A DNA stretch of 64,000 bases, taken from the NCBI RefSeq assembly GCF_030056735.1, contig NZ_JASHKN010000005.1:162023-226022 (forward strand), given 5' to 3'. Under the pieces are notes generated by a model. The model did not search any database and was not told the DNA's origin. It was given only the letters and a program-made list of their open reading frames with translations. The stretch is from Rhodococcus sp. IEGM 1409 (GTDB lineage: Bacteria; Actinomycetota; Actinomycetes; Mycobacteriales; Mycobacteriaceae). The first letter of the stretch is position 1, and each line of letters starts with the position of its first letter. The position numbers and the translations under genes are program-made. Below are positions 36,096-45,567 of this stretch, piece by piece.

Positions 36096-37453
36096 TCGAG
36101 GCTCCGTCAGTCCTGCGCCGCCGTGTGCTCGGACTCGTGTTCTTCGTGGTGTTGGCCTTGTTCCTGGCCTTCACAATCGGAACTTTCAACAAGACGTTCA
36201 AGGACGTCGTGAAGATCGACCTCGTGACCGATACCGTCGGAAATGCTTTGCCGCCCAACGCGGACGTCAAGGTCCGTGGGCTGCTGGTGGGGGAGGTGCG
36301 ATCCGCGTCGACAAAAGACGGCCAGGTCACGTCGGTCCTCGCGATCGAACCGGACAAGGCTGATCTGATTCCGTCCAACGTCACGGCGCGTCTGCTTCCG
36401 AAGACGCTTTTCGGTGAGCGATACGTCTCCCTGATCATTCCGGAGGGAACGACCGCGACCCCGATTTCCGCGGGAACGGTGATCCACCAGGACAAGAGCG
36501 GCAACGCTGTCGAGGTCGGTGACGTTCTGGACGGGCTGCTTCCACTCCTGCAGGCCATTCCGCCGCAGGATCTGGCGAACACTCTCGGGTCTCTCGCTCA
36601 GGGCCTGACGGGACGCGGTGCCGAGCTCGGTTTGACCGTCGATCGTCTCGAAGAGATCTTCCGCGGCGTCAACACGGAACTACCTGCCGTGCAAGAGGAT
36701 CTGCGCAAGTTCGCGGACTTCTCCCAGACGTACTCGGACGCTGCGCCCGATCTGGTCAACGCTCTCGACAATCTGCGGACCACGGGTAACACGGTGGTGC
36801 AGAAGCAGGATCAGTTGCGAACACTGCTGGCGTCGCTCACCGCGACCTCGTCGAACACAGCAGCATTCCTCGAGACGAACTCGTCCTCGATCATCACGCT
36901 CGCTGCGGATTCGACCGATGCGCTCCAGCTGTTGGCGCAATACTCGCCGACGTTCGGGTGCACGTTCAAGGGCTTCTCGGACACTGCTCCGGAAGCGGCC
37001 AAGATTCTGTCGACCGACGCGCCCAATCCCGGTGTGCGTGCGAGTATTCAGATCGTGAACCCGAAGGGCCGCTACCTGCCCAACCAGGACGAGCCTCGGC
37101 TGGTCGACAACCGCGGCCCGGTTTGCTACGACAATGTCACCGAGCCCGGTCGTCCGTTCCCGCAGTACCCCGGCGGGTCGTACGGTGACGGTTCCTACCA
37201 GGTGCCGTCCCGCAACCCAGGACCCGCGACCATGGAATTCATGCCCGCACCCGAGGGCTCCGGACCGCAGCTCTTCTCGACCAACAACAGTGGTCCGGCA
37301 CAGCAGGCCGGCTACGCGGGCTCGCGACTCGAAGAGGATACGTTGAAGGTGATCTACGGACAGGCCAACGGTGTTGCGCCGGACGACGTTCCGGCGTGGA
37401 CCACAATGGTCAGTGCTCCGGCATTCGCCGGTGCGGAGGTGAGCGTCCAATGA
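36092..37453 (+). CDS. MceA-type substrate-binding protein
   Basis: 453 residues. N-terminal transmembrane anchor (LGLVFFVVLALFLAFTIGTF) followed by the MlaD/MCE domain (ALPPNADVKVRGLLVGEVRS, GERYVSLIIPEGTTATPISA) and a long helical Mce region (LDGLLPLLQAIPPQDLANTL). Mce subunits form a hexameric tube carrying lipid across the envelope. The overlap with the permease and with the next gene shows one operon. Confidence 0.92.
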   Translation: MIEAPSVLRRRVLGLVFFVVLALFLAFTIGTFNKTFKDVVKIDLVTDTVGNALPPNADVKVRGLLVGEVRSASTKDGQVTSVLAIEPDKADLIPSNVTARLLPKTLFGERYVSLIIPEGTTATPISAGTVIHQDKSGNAVEVGDVLDGLLPLLQAIPPQDLANTLGSLAQGLTGRGAELGLTVDRLEEIFRGVNTELPAVQEDLRKFADFSQTYSDAAPDLVNALDNLRTTGNTVVQKQDQLRTLLASLTATSSNTAAFLETNSSSIITLAADSTDALQLLAQYSPTFGCTFKGFSDTAPEAAKILSTDAPNPGVRASIQIVNPKGRYLPNQDEPRLVDNRGPVCYDNVTEPGRPFPQYPGGSYGDGSYQVPSRNPGPATMEFMPAPEGSGPQLFSTNNSGPAQQAGYAGSRLEEDTLKVIYGQANGVAPDDVPAWTTMVSAPAFAGAEVSVQ

Positions 37454-38529
37454 GAGGACTCGCAGCTCCGCTGACAAAGCTCATCATCTTCGTGGTGGTC
37501 ACCATCCTGGCGACGGGATTGCTGGCGGCCAGTATCGCCAACCTCGGCGGTGGCGGAGGCACCAAGTTCAACGCAGTATTCTCCGACGTCACTTCGCTGA
37601 ACGAGGGCGACGAGGTACGCATTGCCGGTGTTCGGGTCGGGCAGGTCGAGAAGATCGCCATCGTCAACGACAACCAGGCCGAGGTGCAGTTCTCGGTATC
37701 CGACCGTGACTGGTTGCCAGCGAGTTCCATCGCCACGATCCGGTTCCGAAACCTGGTGGGGCAGCGGTACATCTCCCTCTCACAAGGCGAAGGTAGCCAG
37801 GGCAAGAAGATTACCGGCGGCGACACCCTGCCGTTGGCGCAGACGCGTCCGGCGGTCAATCTCACAACGCTCTTCAACGGGTTCAAGCCGTTGTTCACGA
37901 CCCTGAGCGCGGACGACGTGAACAAGCTGTCGTACCAGATCATCCAGGTCTTCCAGGGTGAGTCGGGCACCATCAGTGAGCTCGTACGCAACACCGCGAG
38001 CCTGACCAACACCGTTGCCGACAAGGACGCTGTCATCGGCGCGGTGATCAAGAACCTCAACGACGTCCTCGACACCGTCAACGCGAATGACAAGAACCTC
38101 GATTCGCTGATCGTCAACACCCAGCAACTGGTCACCGGGTTGGCCAACGAGCGTGGTGTGGTCGGTTCGGCCGTCACCTCACTCGCCGGCCTGACCGATG
38201 CGACGGCTGACCTGCTGGAGCCCACAAGGCCGTCCATCCAGGGCTCGATCACGGCACTCAACACGTTGGCGACCACACTCAACCGTCGTAGTGACGACGT
38301 GAATGCTGTGCTCGAGACTTTGCCGGTCAAGCTCGACAAGCTCGCTCGTGTCGCGAGTTACGGTTCCTGGTTCCAGTTCTACCTGTGTGGAATCGACATC
38401 GTCGCCGGTCCCGGACAGTCTGCGTCGCTGAATCTGCCCACCGGCCTGCCGACGGTCAACCAGCCGATCTACACCAACGCGGCCACGCGATGCACTCAAG
38501 ACGGTATGAGGGAGTTGCAAGGTCGATGA
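37450..38529 (+). CDS. MceB-type protein
   Basis: 359 residues from ATG 37450 (four-base overlap with mceA). N-terminal anchor LTKLIIFVVVTILATGLLAA, MCE domain with EGDEVRIAGVRVGQVEKIAI and LVGQRYISLSQGEG, and a helical tail with FNGFKPLFTTLSADDVNKLS. Second subunit of the hexamer. Coupled to mceC by a four-base overlap. Confidence 0.92.
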   Translation: MRGLAAPLTKLIIFVVVTILATGLLAASIANLGGGGGTKFNAVFSDVTSLNEGDEVRIAGVRVGQVEKIAIVNDNQAEVQFSVSDRDWLPASSIATIRFRNLVGQRYISLSQGEGSQGKKITGGDTLPLAQTRPAVNLTTLFNGFKPLFTTLSADDVNKLSYQIIQVFQGESGTISELVRNTASLTNTVADKDAVIGAVIKNLNDVLDTVNANDKNLDSLIVNTQQLVTGLANERGVVGSAVTSLAGLTDATADLLEPTRPSIQGSITALNTLATTLNRRSDDVNAVLETLPVKLDKLARVASYGSWFQFYLCGIDIVAGPGQSASLNLPTGLPTVNQPIYTNAATRCTQDGMRELQGR

Positions 38530-39521
38530 GTAAACGTCGCAGTCCGGCAATGGCCGGAGCCATCGGTATTTTTGTGGTGCTGTTGGCCACTTTGTCAGCG
38601 TTCTTCCTCGATTCGCTTCCGTTCGTAGGGGCAGGTTCGTCCTACTCCGCCGAGTTCTCCGAAGCCGCTGGGCTCAAGCCCGGCAACGAGGTTCGTATCG
38701 CCGGAGTGAAGGTCGGAAAGGTCACCTCCGTCGATCTCGACGGAGACCGTGTACTCGTCGACTTCAAGGTGAGTGACGCGTGGGTCGGCGATCAAACCTC
38801 GGCGTCCATCCAGATCAAGACGATTCTGGGACAGAAGTACCTCGCACTCGATCCGCGCGGAACCGACAACCTCGATCCCAAGGACCGGATTCCGCTCGAG
38901 CGCACCACGTCTCCGTATGACGTCGTTCAGGCTTTCTCGGCCGCGGCGGACACAGTCGGCGACATCGACACCGACCAGTTGGCGAAGAGCATGGAGACGT
39001 TGTCTCAAGCCTTCTCCGAGACACCTGGCGACGTGCGAGCCTCGCTCGACGGTGTCAGTCGGTTGTCCCAGACGATCGCGAGCCGCGATCAGGACTTGCA
39101 AAAACTCTTCGACGCGACCGGGAAGACGTCACAGATTCTTGCTGATCGCAACAAGGAATTCACCCAGCTGATCCGCGACGGTGGACTTCTGGTGCAGGAG
39201 CTCAACAATCGTCAGCAGGCGATTTCGCAGCTACTCACCGGAACTCAGCGAGTCTCTCAGCAGCTCACCGGTCTCGTTCGTGACAACGAGGCGGCAATCG
39301 GGCCGGCGCTGACGCAACTCAACGGCGTCATCGACATCTTGAAGGCCAACAACGAGAACTTGGACAAGGCACTGAAGCTCTACGAACCCTTCATTCGGCT
39401 GTACGCCAACGTCGTCGGCAACGGCCGTTGGTTCGACCAGGTCGTCGTGAACCTCCTTCCGCCAGGTCTGCCGGATATTCCGGGCTACCGTGACCCCGTT
39501 CGTACGTTGGGAGGCAACTGA
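38526..39521 (+). CDS. MceC-type protein
   Basis: 331 residues from ATG 38526 within the mceB stop. Anchor AGAIGIFVVLLATLSAFFLD, MCE domain with LKPGNEVRIAGVKVGKVTSV and KTILGQKYLALDPRGTDNLD, and helical region SMETLSQAFSETPGDVRASL. Shorter than some MceC proteins, which often carry proline-rich tails. Its stop shares one base with mceD. Confidence 0.92.
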   Translation: MSKRRSPAMAGAIGIFVVLLATLSAFFLDSLPFVGAGSSYSAEFSEAAGLKPGNEVRIAGVKVGKVTSVDLDGDRVLVDFKVSDAWVGDQTSASIQIKTILGQKYLALDPRGTDNLDPKDRIPLERTTSPYDVVQAFSAAADTVGDIDTDQLAKSMETLSQAFSETPGDVRASLDGVSRLSQTIASRDQDLQKLFDATGKTSQILADRNKEFTQLIRDGGLLVQELNNRQQAISQLLTGTQRVSQQLTGLVRDNEAAIGPALTQLNGVIDILKANNENLDKALKLYEPFIRLYANVVGNGRWFDQVVVNLLPPGLPDIPGYRDPVRTLGGN

Positions 39522-40774
39522 TGGCTGATACTGCCGAAGCCGGAAGCGGCTCCAAGAAGCGCTCGGTCGCGATCATCGCCGCTGTTCTGATCGGGTTACT
39601 CGTAATCGGTGGAGCGCTGTGGTGGGTGTTCACGCGCGCTGGAACGACCAAGATCACCGCCTACTTCGACAAGTCGGTGGGTATCTACGACGGTTCCGAC
39701 ATTCGTGTTCTCGGTGTCAAGGTCGGCACCGTCGAATCCGTCGAACCTCAGGGAGATCAGGTCAAGGTCGAGTTGCGTGTCGATCGTGGGATCGACATCC
39801 CCGCTGACGCCAGTGCCGCACAGATCACGCCTTCGGTGGTTGCCGATCGCTACATCCAGCTGACGCCGGTCTTCACCGGCGGCGACAAGATGACCAGCGG
39901 TGCGGTCATTCCGATCGAGAAGACGGCAACGCCCGTCGAGGTCGACCAGTTGTACTCCAGCATCGACGAACTCGCGTCGGCACTTGGTCCCGAAGGTGCC
40001 AACAAGAACGGTGCGCTGTCCGATTTCGTCGAGACCGGTGCGGCAAACCTGGAAGGCAACGGTGAAGCGTTGGGGGACAGCATCACCAACCTCTCGGATG
40101 CCGCACGGACGCTGAACGATTCGCGTGACAACATCTCGCTCACCATCAAGAACCTCGATACGTTTGTGGGTGCGCTCGCTGCCAACGATCAGCAGGTGCG
40201 TCAGTTCAACACTCAGTTGTCGGACCTGACCGGATTCTTGGCAGGTGAACGCGACGATCTCGGTGCCGCCCTGAATCAGCTGTCGATCGCTCTCGGCGAC
40301 GTCGCGAAGTTCGTCGCAGACAACCGAGATCAACTGGTCCAGACAGCCGAGGGACTGGTCGAACCGACGCAGACATTGGCTAACAACAAGGAAGGCCTGG
40401 CCAACACGCTCACCATGCTGCCGTTGGCGATCTCCAACCTGGTCAACTCTTACGACGCCGAATCCGGTGTACTCGCTTCGCGTCTGGCGTTCCCGGATCT
40501 TCAGAACCCGGCCGGAGTGCTCTGCAAGTTGATGGACCTCGGCAAACTGTTGCCCGGCGATCCGCGGTTCGAGGCGTTGGGACGGCAGATGCAGCCCGCA
40601 ATCGACCAGTGCGCAAATGTCGCAGCGATGACCGACGCGGCCAATCAGGCCGCAGGCCTGAACCTTCCCTTCGGCATCCTTGCCGGTTCCGAACGACAGA
40701 TGCAGGTAGTTCCGGGCACTGTGCCCGGCGTCGTGTCACCGCGGCTGACCAGTGGAAACGGGGAGGGCGAGTGA
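39521..40774 (+). CDS. MceD-type protein
   Basis: 417 residues. The anchor is VAIIAAVLIGLLVIGGALWW. The MCE domain includes IYDGSDIRVLGVKVGTVESV and VVADRYIQLTPVFTGGDKMT, followed by the Mce helical stretch LYSSIDELASALGPEGANKN. It overlaps mceE by four bases (GTGA). Part of the same tube complex. Confidence 0.92.
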   Translation: MADTAEAGSGSKKRSVAIIAAVLIGLLVIGGALWWVFTRAGTTKITAYFDKSVGIYDGSDIRVLGVKVGTVESVEPQGDQVKVELRVDRGIDIPADASAAQITPSVVADRYIQLTPVFTGGDKMTSGAVIPIEKTATPVEVDQLYSSIDELASALGPEGANKNGALSDFVETGAANLEGNGEALGDSITNLSDAARTLNDSRDNISLTIKNLDTFVGALAANDQQVRQFNTQLSDLTGFLAGERDDLGAALNQLSIALGDVAKFVADNRDQLVQTAEGLVEPTQTLANNKEGLANTLTMLPLAISNLVNSYDAESGVLASRLAFPDLQNPAGVLCKLMDLGKLLPGDPRFEALGRQMQPAIDQCANVAAMTDAANQAAGLNLPFGILAGSERQMQVVPGTVPGVVSPRLTSGNGEGE

Positions 40775-42048
40775 AGCGTTCACTTATAGTCGGCGCCGGA
40801 TTGTGCGCCGTCCTGATCTCGGCAACCGCCTGCTCGTCCGAGGGCATCTACGCGGTCCCGCTTCCCGGCGGTCCTGATGTGGGCTCGGATCCGATGCACT
40901 TGACCGTTCAGTTCGACGATGTCCTGGACCTTGTTCCGCAATCCGCTGTGAAGGTCGACGGCGTTCCCGTCGGTCGCGTCGACGACGTGTCAGTCGGACC
41001 GGACGGATGGACCGCGGACGTCGGCATCATCCTCGACTCGTCGGTTGATCTGCCCGCCAACGCAATTGCCGCGGTCGAGCAGACCAACCTGCTCGGCGAG
41101 AAGTTCATCCAGCTGTCGGCCCCGCCGTCCGGACCGGATTCTGCGAAGCTGGCCGACGGCGATCTGATCCCGCTCGATCGCACCCGACACGCTACGGAGA
41201 TCGAGCAGGTTCTCGGCGCATTGTCGCTGCTGCTCAACGGCGGCGGTGTCGGCCAGTTGCAGCCCATCGTCGAAGAACTCGGGGCTGCGTTCGACGGCCG
41301 CGAAGGCAAGACAAGAAGTCTTCTGGAGCAGGCGAACACTCTCATCGGTGGACTCAACGAGCAGCGTGACGACATCACGCGCGCCCTCGACGGACTCGAC
41401 GTGCTGTCGAGTCGAGTCAACGATCAGAACGAGAAGATCGGCAAGATTCTCGAGGAACTGCCCGTTGCGACACAGGTTCTCAACGAGCAGCGTCCGCAGT
41501 TGACGCAGATGCTCGCTCAGGTGGATCGACTCGGAACAGTGGGAACCGACGTTCTCACGCAGTCCAAGGACGATCTGATCGCTGATCTTCAGGCTCTTCG
41601 TCCGACGCTGCAGGCGCTCGCCGACTCCGGTGACGACTTCGTCGGGGCACTTCCTTTCCTCCCGACATTCCCGTTCCCGGACGGCGTCGAGAAGATTGCG
41701 CAGGGTGGTTCCGTGAATCTCTTCCTGAGCGTTGACCTGCAGATCGGCAATACTCTCTCGGGTCTTGGTGTCGGACAGGGTGAACCGGAATACCGTCAGC
41801 CGAAGTTCGGCAATCCCAAGCCGGTAGTCGATCCGTCCAATCCGTACTACAACGGCAACGGACCGCGCCCGGGTTGGCCGACGGTGTCACTGCTGCCGAT
41901 CGCTCCGATCCTGCCGCAGATCCCCGTCGTCGCTGGTCTTCCCGCCACAACGGCGGGTGACCCGGCAACCCCGGGTCCGGCAGCGGACCCACTCAATCCC
42001 ATCCAGGGAATGCTGGAACAGTTCGGAATTGGTGGTGATGGACAGTGA
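40771..42048 (+). CDS. MceE-type lipoprotein (LprK-like)
   Basis: 425 residues from GTG 40771. A lipoprotein signal VKRSLIVGAGLCAVLISATA is followed by Cys21, so it is probably lipid-anchored on the outer face of the membrane as for MceE/LprK. The MCE domain includes LVPQSAVKVDGVPVGRVDDV and LLGEKFIQLSAPPSGPDSAK. The Pro-rich tail contains NPYYNGNGPRPGWPTVSLLP. Overlaps mceF by four bases. Confidence 0.93.
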   Translation: MKRSLIVGAGLCAVLISATACSSEGIYAVPLPGGPDVGSDPMHLTVQFDDVLDLVPQSAVKVDGVPVGRVDDVSVGPDGWTADVGIILDSSVDLPANAIAAVEQTNLLGEKFIQLSAPPSGPDSAKLADGDLIPLDRTRHATEIEQVLGALSLLLNGGGVGQLQPIVEELGAAFDGREGKTRSLLEQANTLIGGLNEQRDDITRALDGLDVLSSRVNDQNEKIGKILEELPVATQVLNEQRPQLTQMLAQVDRLGTVGTDVLTQSKDDLIADLQALRPTLQALADSGDDFVGALPFLPTFPFPDGVEKIAQGGSVNLFLSVDLQIGNTLSGLGVGQGEPEYRQPKFGNPKPVVDPSNPYYNGNGPRPGWPTVSLLPIAPILPQIPVVAGLPATTAGDPATPGPAADPLNPIQGMLEQFGIGGDGQ

Positions 42049-43292
42049 GATCAGCTCTGGTCAAATGGCAGCTCGTGGGCTTTGTCTTGGTTGCGCTTCT
42101 GGGTCTCATCTACGTCGGTGCCAAGTACGTGCGTCTGGACAACCTCATGGGGTTCGGGCAGTACACGGTCAAGACCGAATTGGCCACGTCCGGTGGAATT
42201 TTCACGAACGCCGAAGTGACGTATCGCGGCGTGCCGGTCGGGCGAGTGGGTGACATGTCGCTGACCGAGGACGGAATTCAGGTAGACCTGAAGATCGACA
42301 ACAGTGCTCCGGAGATTCCCGCGTCGGCCCGTGCAGTCGTGGCTAACCGCTCCGCCATCGGCGAGCAGTACGTCGACCTCCAGCCCGATACCGATCAGGG
42401 ACCTTTCCTCGAGGACGGGTCGGTGATTGCGGTGGGGGACACCACAACTCCGATCCCGATCGAGGATGTCCTGACCAGTGCCAACGGCTTGGTCAAGTCC
42501 GTGCCGGTCGATGCACTCCACACCGTCGCCGTCGAACTCGGTGCTGCGTTCAACGGCAAGGGTGAGGACATTCAGGTCCTGGCCGATTCGTTGTCCGGTC
42601 TCTCGCAGTCCGGTCTCGACACCCTGCCTCAGACGCTCGCGCTGATTCGGAACAGTGAGACGGTTCTGACGACGCAGTCGGATCAGTCTTCCGCGATCAA
42701 GCAGTTCAGCACAGATCTGGATGCTGTCACGGCGCAGTTGCGGACGAGCGATCCGGACATCCGACGCTTGATCGACAACGGAATTCCGGCCAGCGATCAG
42801 ATTGGCGCTCTCATCGACGAGGGCGGTCCGAGCCTGACGACCGACCTGACAAACCTGGCGGCCACTACCAAGACGCTTGCGCCGCGAACGATCGCGCTGC
42901 AGCCGTTCCTGATCTTCCTTCCTGGCCTTGCTGCTGCCGCACCGACGGTTGCTCCCGGCGACGGAACGGTCCATCAGGGCTTGGTGTTGGAGACCAACAA
43001 TCCGCTCTCCTGCACGGTGGGTTATGAAGGCACGATGGCGATCCTGGACGAGATGAAGCGTCAGAATCCCAATTTCGACGACACCCAGCAGGATTTCCCG
43101 CTCAACACCGCGGCGTCGTGTGAGGTGCCGTTGGGCAGCGAGACGGGTGTTCGTAGTGCCAACCGCGTGGTTTACGCAGATCCCGACACCATCCAGCCTT
43201 GGGACTTCAAGCCGAAGGTCGATCCGGACAAGTTGAATCTCAACCCGATCGCGACGCAGTTGGCGCCGATGCTCGGAGTGACACCGAAGTAG
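42045..43292 (+). CDS. MceF-type protein
   Basis: 415 residues, last of the six Mce subunits. Anchor WQLVGFVLVALLGLIYVGAK, MCE domain NAEVTYRGVPVGRVGDMSLT and RSAIGEQYVDLQPDTDQGPF, and a C-terminal region with YADPDTIQPWDFKPKVDPDK. Gene overlap at its start and the 99-base gap after it mark the end of the coupled core. Confidence 0.92.
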   Translation: MRSALVKWQLVGFVLVALLGLIYVGAKYVRLDNLMGFGQYTVKTELATSGGIFTNAEVTYRGVPVGRVGDMSLTEDGIQVDLKIDNSAPEIPASARAVVANRSAIGEQYVDLQPDTDQGPFLEDGSVIAVGDTTTPIPIEDVLTSANGLVKSVPVDALHTVAVELGAAFNGKGEDIQVLADSLSGLSQSGLDTLPQTLALIRNSETVLTTQSDQSSAIKQFSTDLDAVTAQLRTSDPDIRRLIDNGIPASDQIGALIDEGGPSLTTDLTNLAATTKTLAPRTIALQPFLIFLPGLAAAAPTVAPGDGTVHQGLVLETNNPLSCTVGYEGTMAILDEMKRQNPNFDDTQQDFPLNTAASCEVPLGSETGVRSANRVVYADPDTIQPWDFKPKVDPDKLNLNPIATQLAPMLGVTPK

Positions 43293-43391
43293 ACCGATCC
43301 GAATGTGATCGAGTTTGTGCAGTTCAGGCTACTGAGTTGTGGCAGTTGACGATTCGCGGCCAGAGGCTGGGTAAAACAGGTAAGTAGGGTA

Positions 43392-44126
43392 GTGAGTGTG
43401 ATTCAGAGAAACAGTTCCCCGCAGTCCGGCGGGCCCGAGACCGAACAGGTCGAATCGGGAACGCCGACAACCGGCAAACCGAAGGGGCTGACAGCGTCTC
43501 TGATTGCGGTCGGTGTCTTGCTTCTGGCCGCTGTGGTTGCGCTCGGTGTGTTCGGCGTCCCGTACGTTCGGGCGCTTACCACCGACCGCACCACCGCCGA
43601 GATGCGTGACGACGCTCTGATCGGTGCGCAGCAAGTCGCGATCAACCTCAACAACGCGGACTCGGCCAATCTTGACCAGTCGATCGAAAACATGCGTTCT
43701 TCGGTGACCGGTGACGAGATGACGACGTATCTGCAGACCGTTCAGGATTCCATCACCGACGAATTGCGTAACTCCGGCTCGAAGGCTGACACCGAAGTTG
43801 TGCAGTCCGCTCTGACCGAACTCAACACCGATGATCGGACCGCCACGGCTCTGGTCGTCGTTCGAGTGACCACGACCCAGGGCAACCAGTTCGTCAAGAA
43901 CCAGCTCGGGATGCGGCTCGGGATGGTCGAGGTGGACGGGGTCTGGAAGGCGCAGTCGGCCGATCCGGTCGGATCGCGGGTCGACCTCGGCTCCGGCACT
44001 CTGCCGGCCGCCGACGGCTCCACGCCGGCACCTGATGCGACGCCCGCCCCCGGCTCGGGGACCGAAGCACCCGCATCCAGTGCTCCTGCACCGACAACCG
44101 AGGGTGGTGATTCCGGTGGCCAGTAG
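43392..44126 (+). CDS. Mce-associated membrane protein 1
   Basis: 244 residues: cytoplasmic N-terminus, one span (LIAVGVLLLAAVVALGVFGV), an external SnoaL/NTF2-like region (NSGSKADTEVVQSALTELNT, then VVVRVTTTQGNQFVKNQLGM) and a low-complexity Pro/Ala-rich tail. This is the layout of Mas/Mam proteins that accompany mce operons, e.g. mce-associated Rv0175-type genes, and are thought to stabilise the importer. Confidence 0.85.
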   Translation: MSVIQRNSSPQSGGPETEQVESGTPTTGKPKGLTASLIAVGVLLLAAVVALGVFGVPYVRALTTDRTTAEMRDDALIGAQQVAINLNNADSANLDQSIENMRSSVTGDEMTTYLQTVQDSITDELRNSGSKADTEVVQSALTELNTDDRTATALVVVRVTTTQGNQFVKNQLGMRLGMVEVDGVWKAQSADPVGSRVDLGSGTLPAADGSTPAPDATPAPGSGTEAPASSAPAPTTEGGDSGGQ

Positions 44127-44171
44127 TTCTTCGAACCTCTACACCGACATCCCTCGAAGGAGAAGCGCGTA

Positions 44172-45062
44172 ATGCCACCCAAACGTCGTACCGGCGGACC
44201 GTCCTCCCCGCAGAACCGTCGGCCGAAGATCGCGGGAAGCGCTCGCTCGCTCAACGTCCCCGCGGGGACTCCCGATTCGGATCCGGTCGAGCCCACGATC
44301 GAGCAGCCGGAAGCAGCGACCCCGGAAGCAGCGACGCCCGAAGCAGCGACGCCCGAAGCAGTCAAGCCGAACCTGGCGAAGGCGCAAGCCTCGAGTGCCG
44401 AGCCGGCGACGACGGAAAGCGACGCGCCGGAATCCACACCAGGCCCCGATCTCACCAAGCCGGCGAAGGCCGTCGCAGACGAACCGAAGACCGTCGCCGA
44501 CGAGTCGAAGGCCGACGCCCCCGCTGCCCCGGAGACAGACGCGGGGGAGTCGGCGACAACCTCCCCGCCATCCAAGGCCGGCTGGCGCCTGGTCGCGATC
44601 CTGGGGGCAGCAGCGTTGGTCGTCGCGATCCTCGCCGGCGTCGCCTTCTTCAAAGTCGGAGCGAAGACGGAGGACGTCGCCTGGGTGGACGAAGGTGCCA
44701 CGGCCGAGGTTCTTCGTGTGACGCCGTCGGCGTTGGCCGCAGTCTTCACGTTCTCGCCCGACACGTTCGACGCCGATTTCGACAAGGGCGTCCAGGGCCT
44801 GAATCAGTCGATGCGTGACCAACTGACGCAGTACAAGGACACTCAGAAGGCCGGTGTCGAACAAACCCAGACGGCAACGACCGCTGATGTCCCGCTGATC
44901 GGGATCACGCGACTCGAGAAGGACCGGGCGCAGTTGCTCGCCCAACTGAACGTCAGTTCGACGCAGAACGGCGTGGCGGCAGACTCTCGCTCCGGGATGG
45001 TCATCGTGAGCCTGGAGAAGCAGGACGGAAACTGGCTGATCTCGGAGATTCGCGACCAGTAG
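44172..45062 (+). CDS. Mce-associated membrane protein 2
   Basis: 296 residues. A long disordered N-terminus includes 15-base repeats (PEAAT three times, then PEAVK), followed by a span (LVAILGAAALVVAILAGVAF) and an external Mas domain (ADFDKGVQGLNQSMRDQLTQ, ending GNWLISEIRDQ). The final codons lie in the first unit of a 22-base tandem repeat that continues past the stop (45041-45128). Companion of the gene before it. Confidence 0.85.
   Translation: MPPKRRTGGPSSPQNRRPKIAGSARSLNVPAGTPDSDPVEPTIEQPEAATPEAATPEAATPEAVKPNLAKAQASSAEPATTESDAPESTPGPDLTKPAKAVADEPKTVADESKADAPAAPETDAGESATTSPPSKAGWRLVAILGAAALVVAILAGVAFFKVGAKTEDVAWVDEGATAEVLRVTPSALAAVFTFSPDTFDADFDKGVQGLNQSMRDQLTQYKDTQKAGVEQTQTATTADVPLIGITRLEKDRAQLLAQLNVSSTQNGVAADSRSGMVIVSLEKQDGNWLISEIRDQ
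44307..44363 (+). repeat. 15-bp coding repeats (PEAAT)
   Basis: Three 15-base units from 44307, 44322 and 44337, plus a partial fourth, encode PEAAT-PEAAT-PEAAT-PEAV in the disordered N-terminus of Mce-associated protein 2. Confidence 0.85.
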
Positions 45063-45128
45063 CTCGGAGATTCGCGACCAGTAGCTCGGTGATTCGCGAC
45101 CAGTAGCTCGGTGATTCGCGACCAGTAG
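45041..45128. repeat. Four 22-bp tandem repeats across a stop codon
   Basis: Units of 22 bases (each ending CGCGACCAGTAG) start at 45041, 45063, 45085 and 45107; units 1-2 and 3-4 differ only by A/T at one position. The first ends with the stop codon of Mce-associated protein 2. No spacers occur between units, so it is not a CRISPR array. Confidence 0.95.
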
Positions 45129-45149
45129 CACCTGCGTACCAGCGCGAAG

Positions 45150-45184
45150 ATCTGGACCGACGCACGATGTCGGTCCAGATTTTT
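45150..45184 (+). terminator. Terminator of the mce operon
   Basis: Perfect 12-base arms ATCTGGACCGAC / GTCGGTCCAGAT with loop GCACGAT, followed by TTTT. Confidence 0.9.
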
Positions 45185-45567
45185 CGTGTGCGACGCCGTT
45201 GCTCGCTACACTTCCGGTGGCAGTGTTCGAATTCAGGTGACGAATGTTCGAATGCTGCGACACGCGCTCTCGCCCTTGACGGGGCGGTCCGCAAGGTCCA
45301 CTCTGATCGGTGAACATGCACGGACGAGTGATCGGCAGTCTCACGTCAGTATCTGAATCAGACCCTCAGTTACACCCGACTCGACATTTCCTGAGTAAGG
45401 GTGTACTTTTGGACGTTGCGCTGGCTGCCTCCTGTCCACCCCTCGTCTCAACCGCTGCGAAGTCAAGAACTTCTTGCTTTCTGCGACGGGTTTCGTTCGG
45501 GTTGTAACCAGCGAAATTCGAAGCAGATACAGCGGCGGTCGCAACAGTACGGAGCGGCCCGCGTGAG
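45185..45567 (+). promoter_or_regulatory. rpoB upstream region, 383 bases without a gene
   Basis: No believable coding frame is present. A possible -35 TTGACG is at 45276-45281, but the matching -10 (CACTCT) is poor. TGTTCGAA occurs twice 21 bases apart (45224, 45245). The long untranslated leader before rpoB is usual in actinobacteria. I cannot place the start point from sequence. Confidence 0.5.

Noticed and set aside
45041-45128. Possible CRISPR array
   Set aside because: The 22-base units are directly adjacent without spacers and there are no cas genes.
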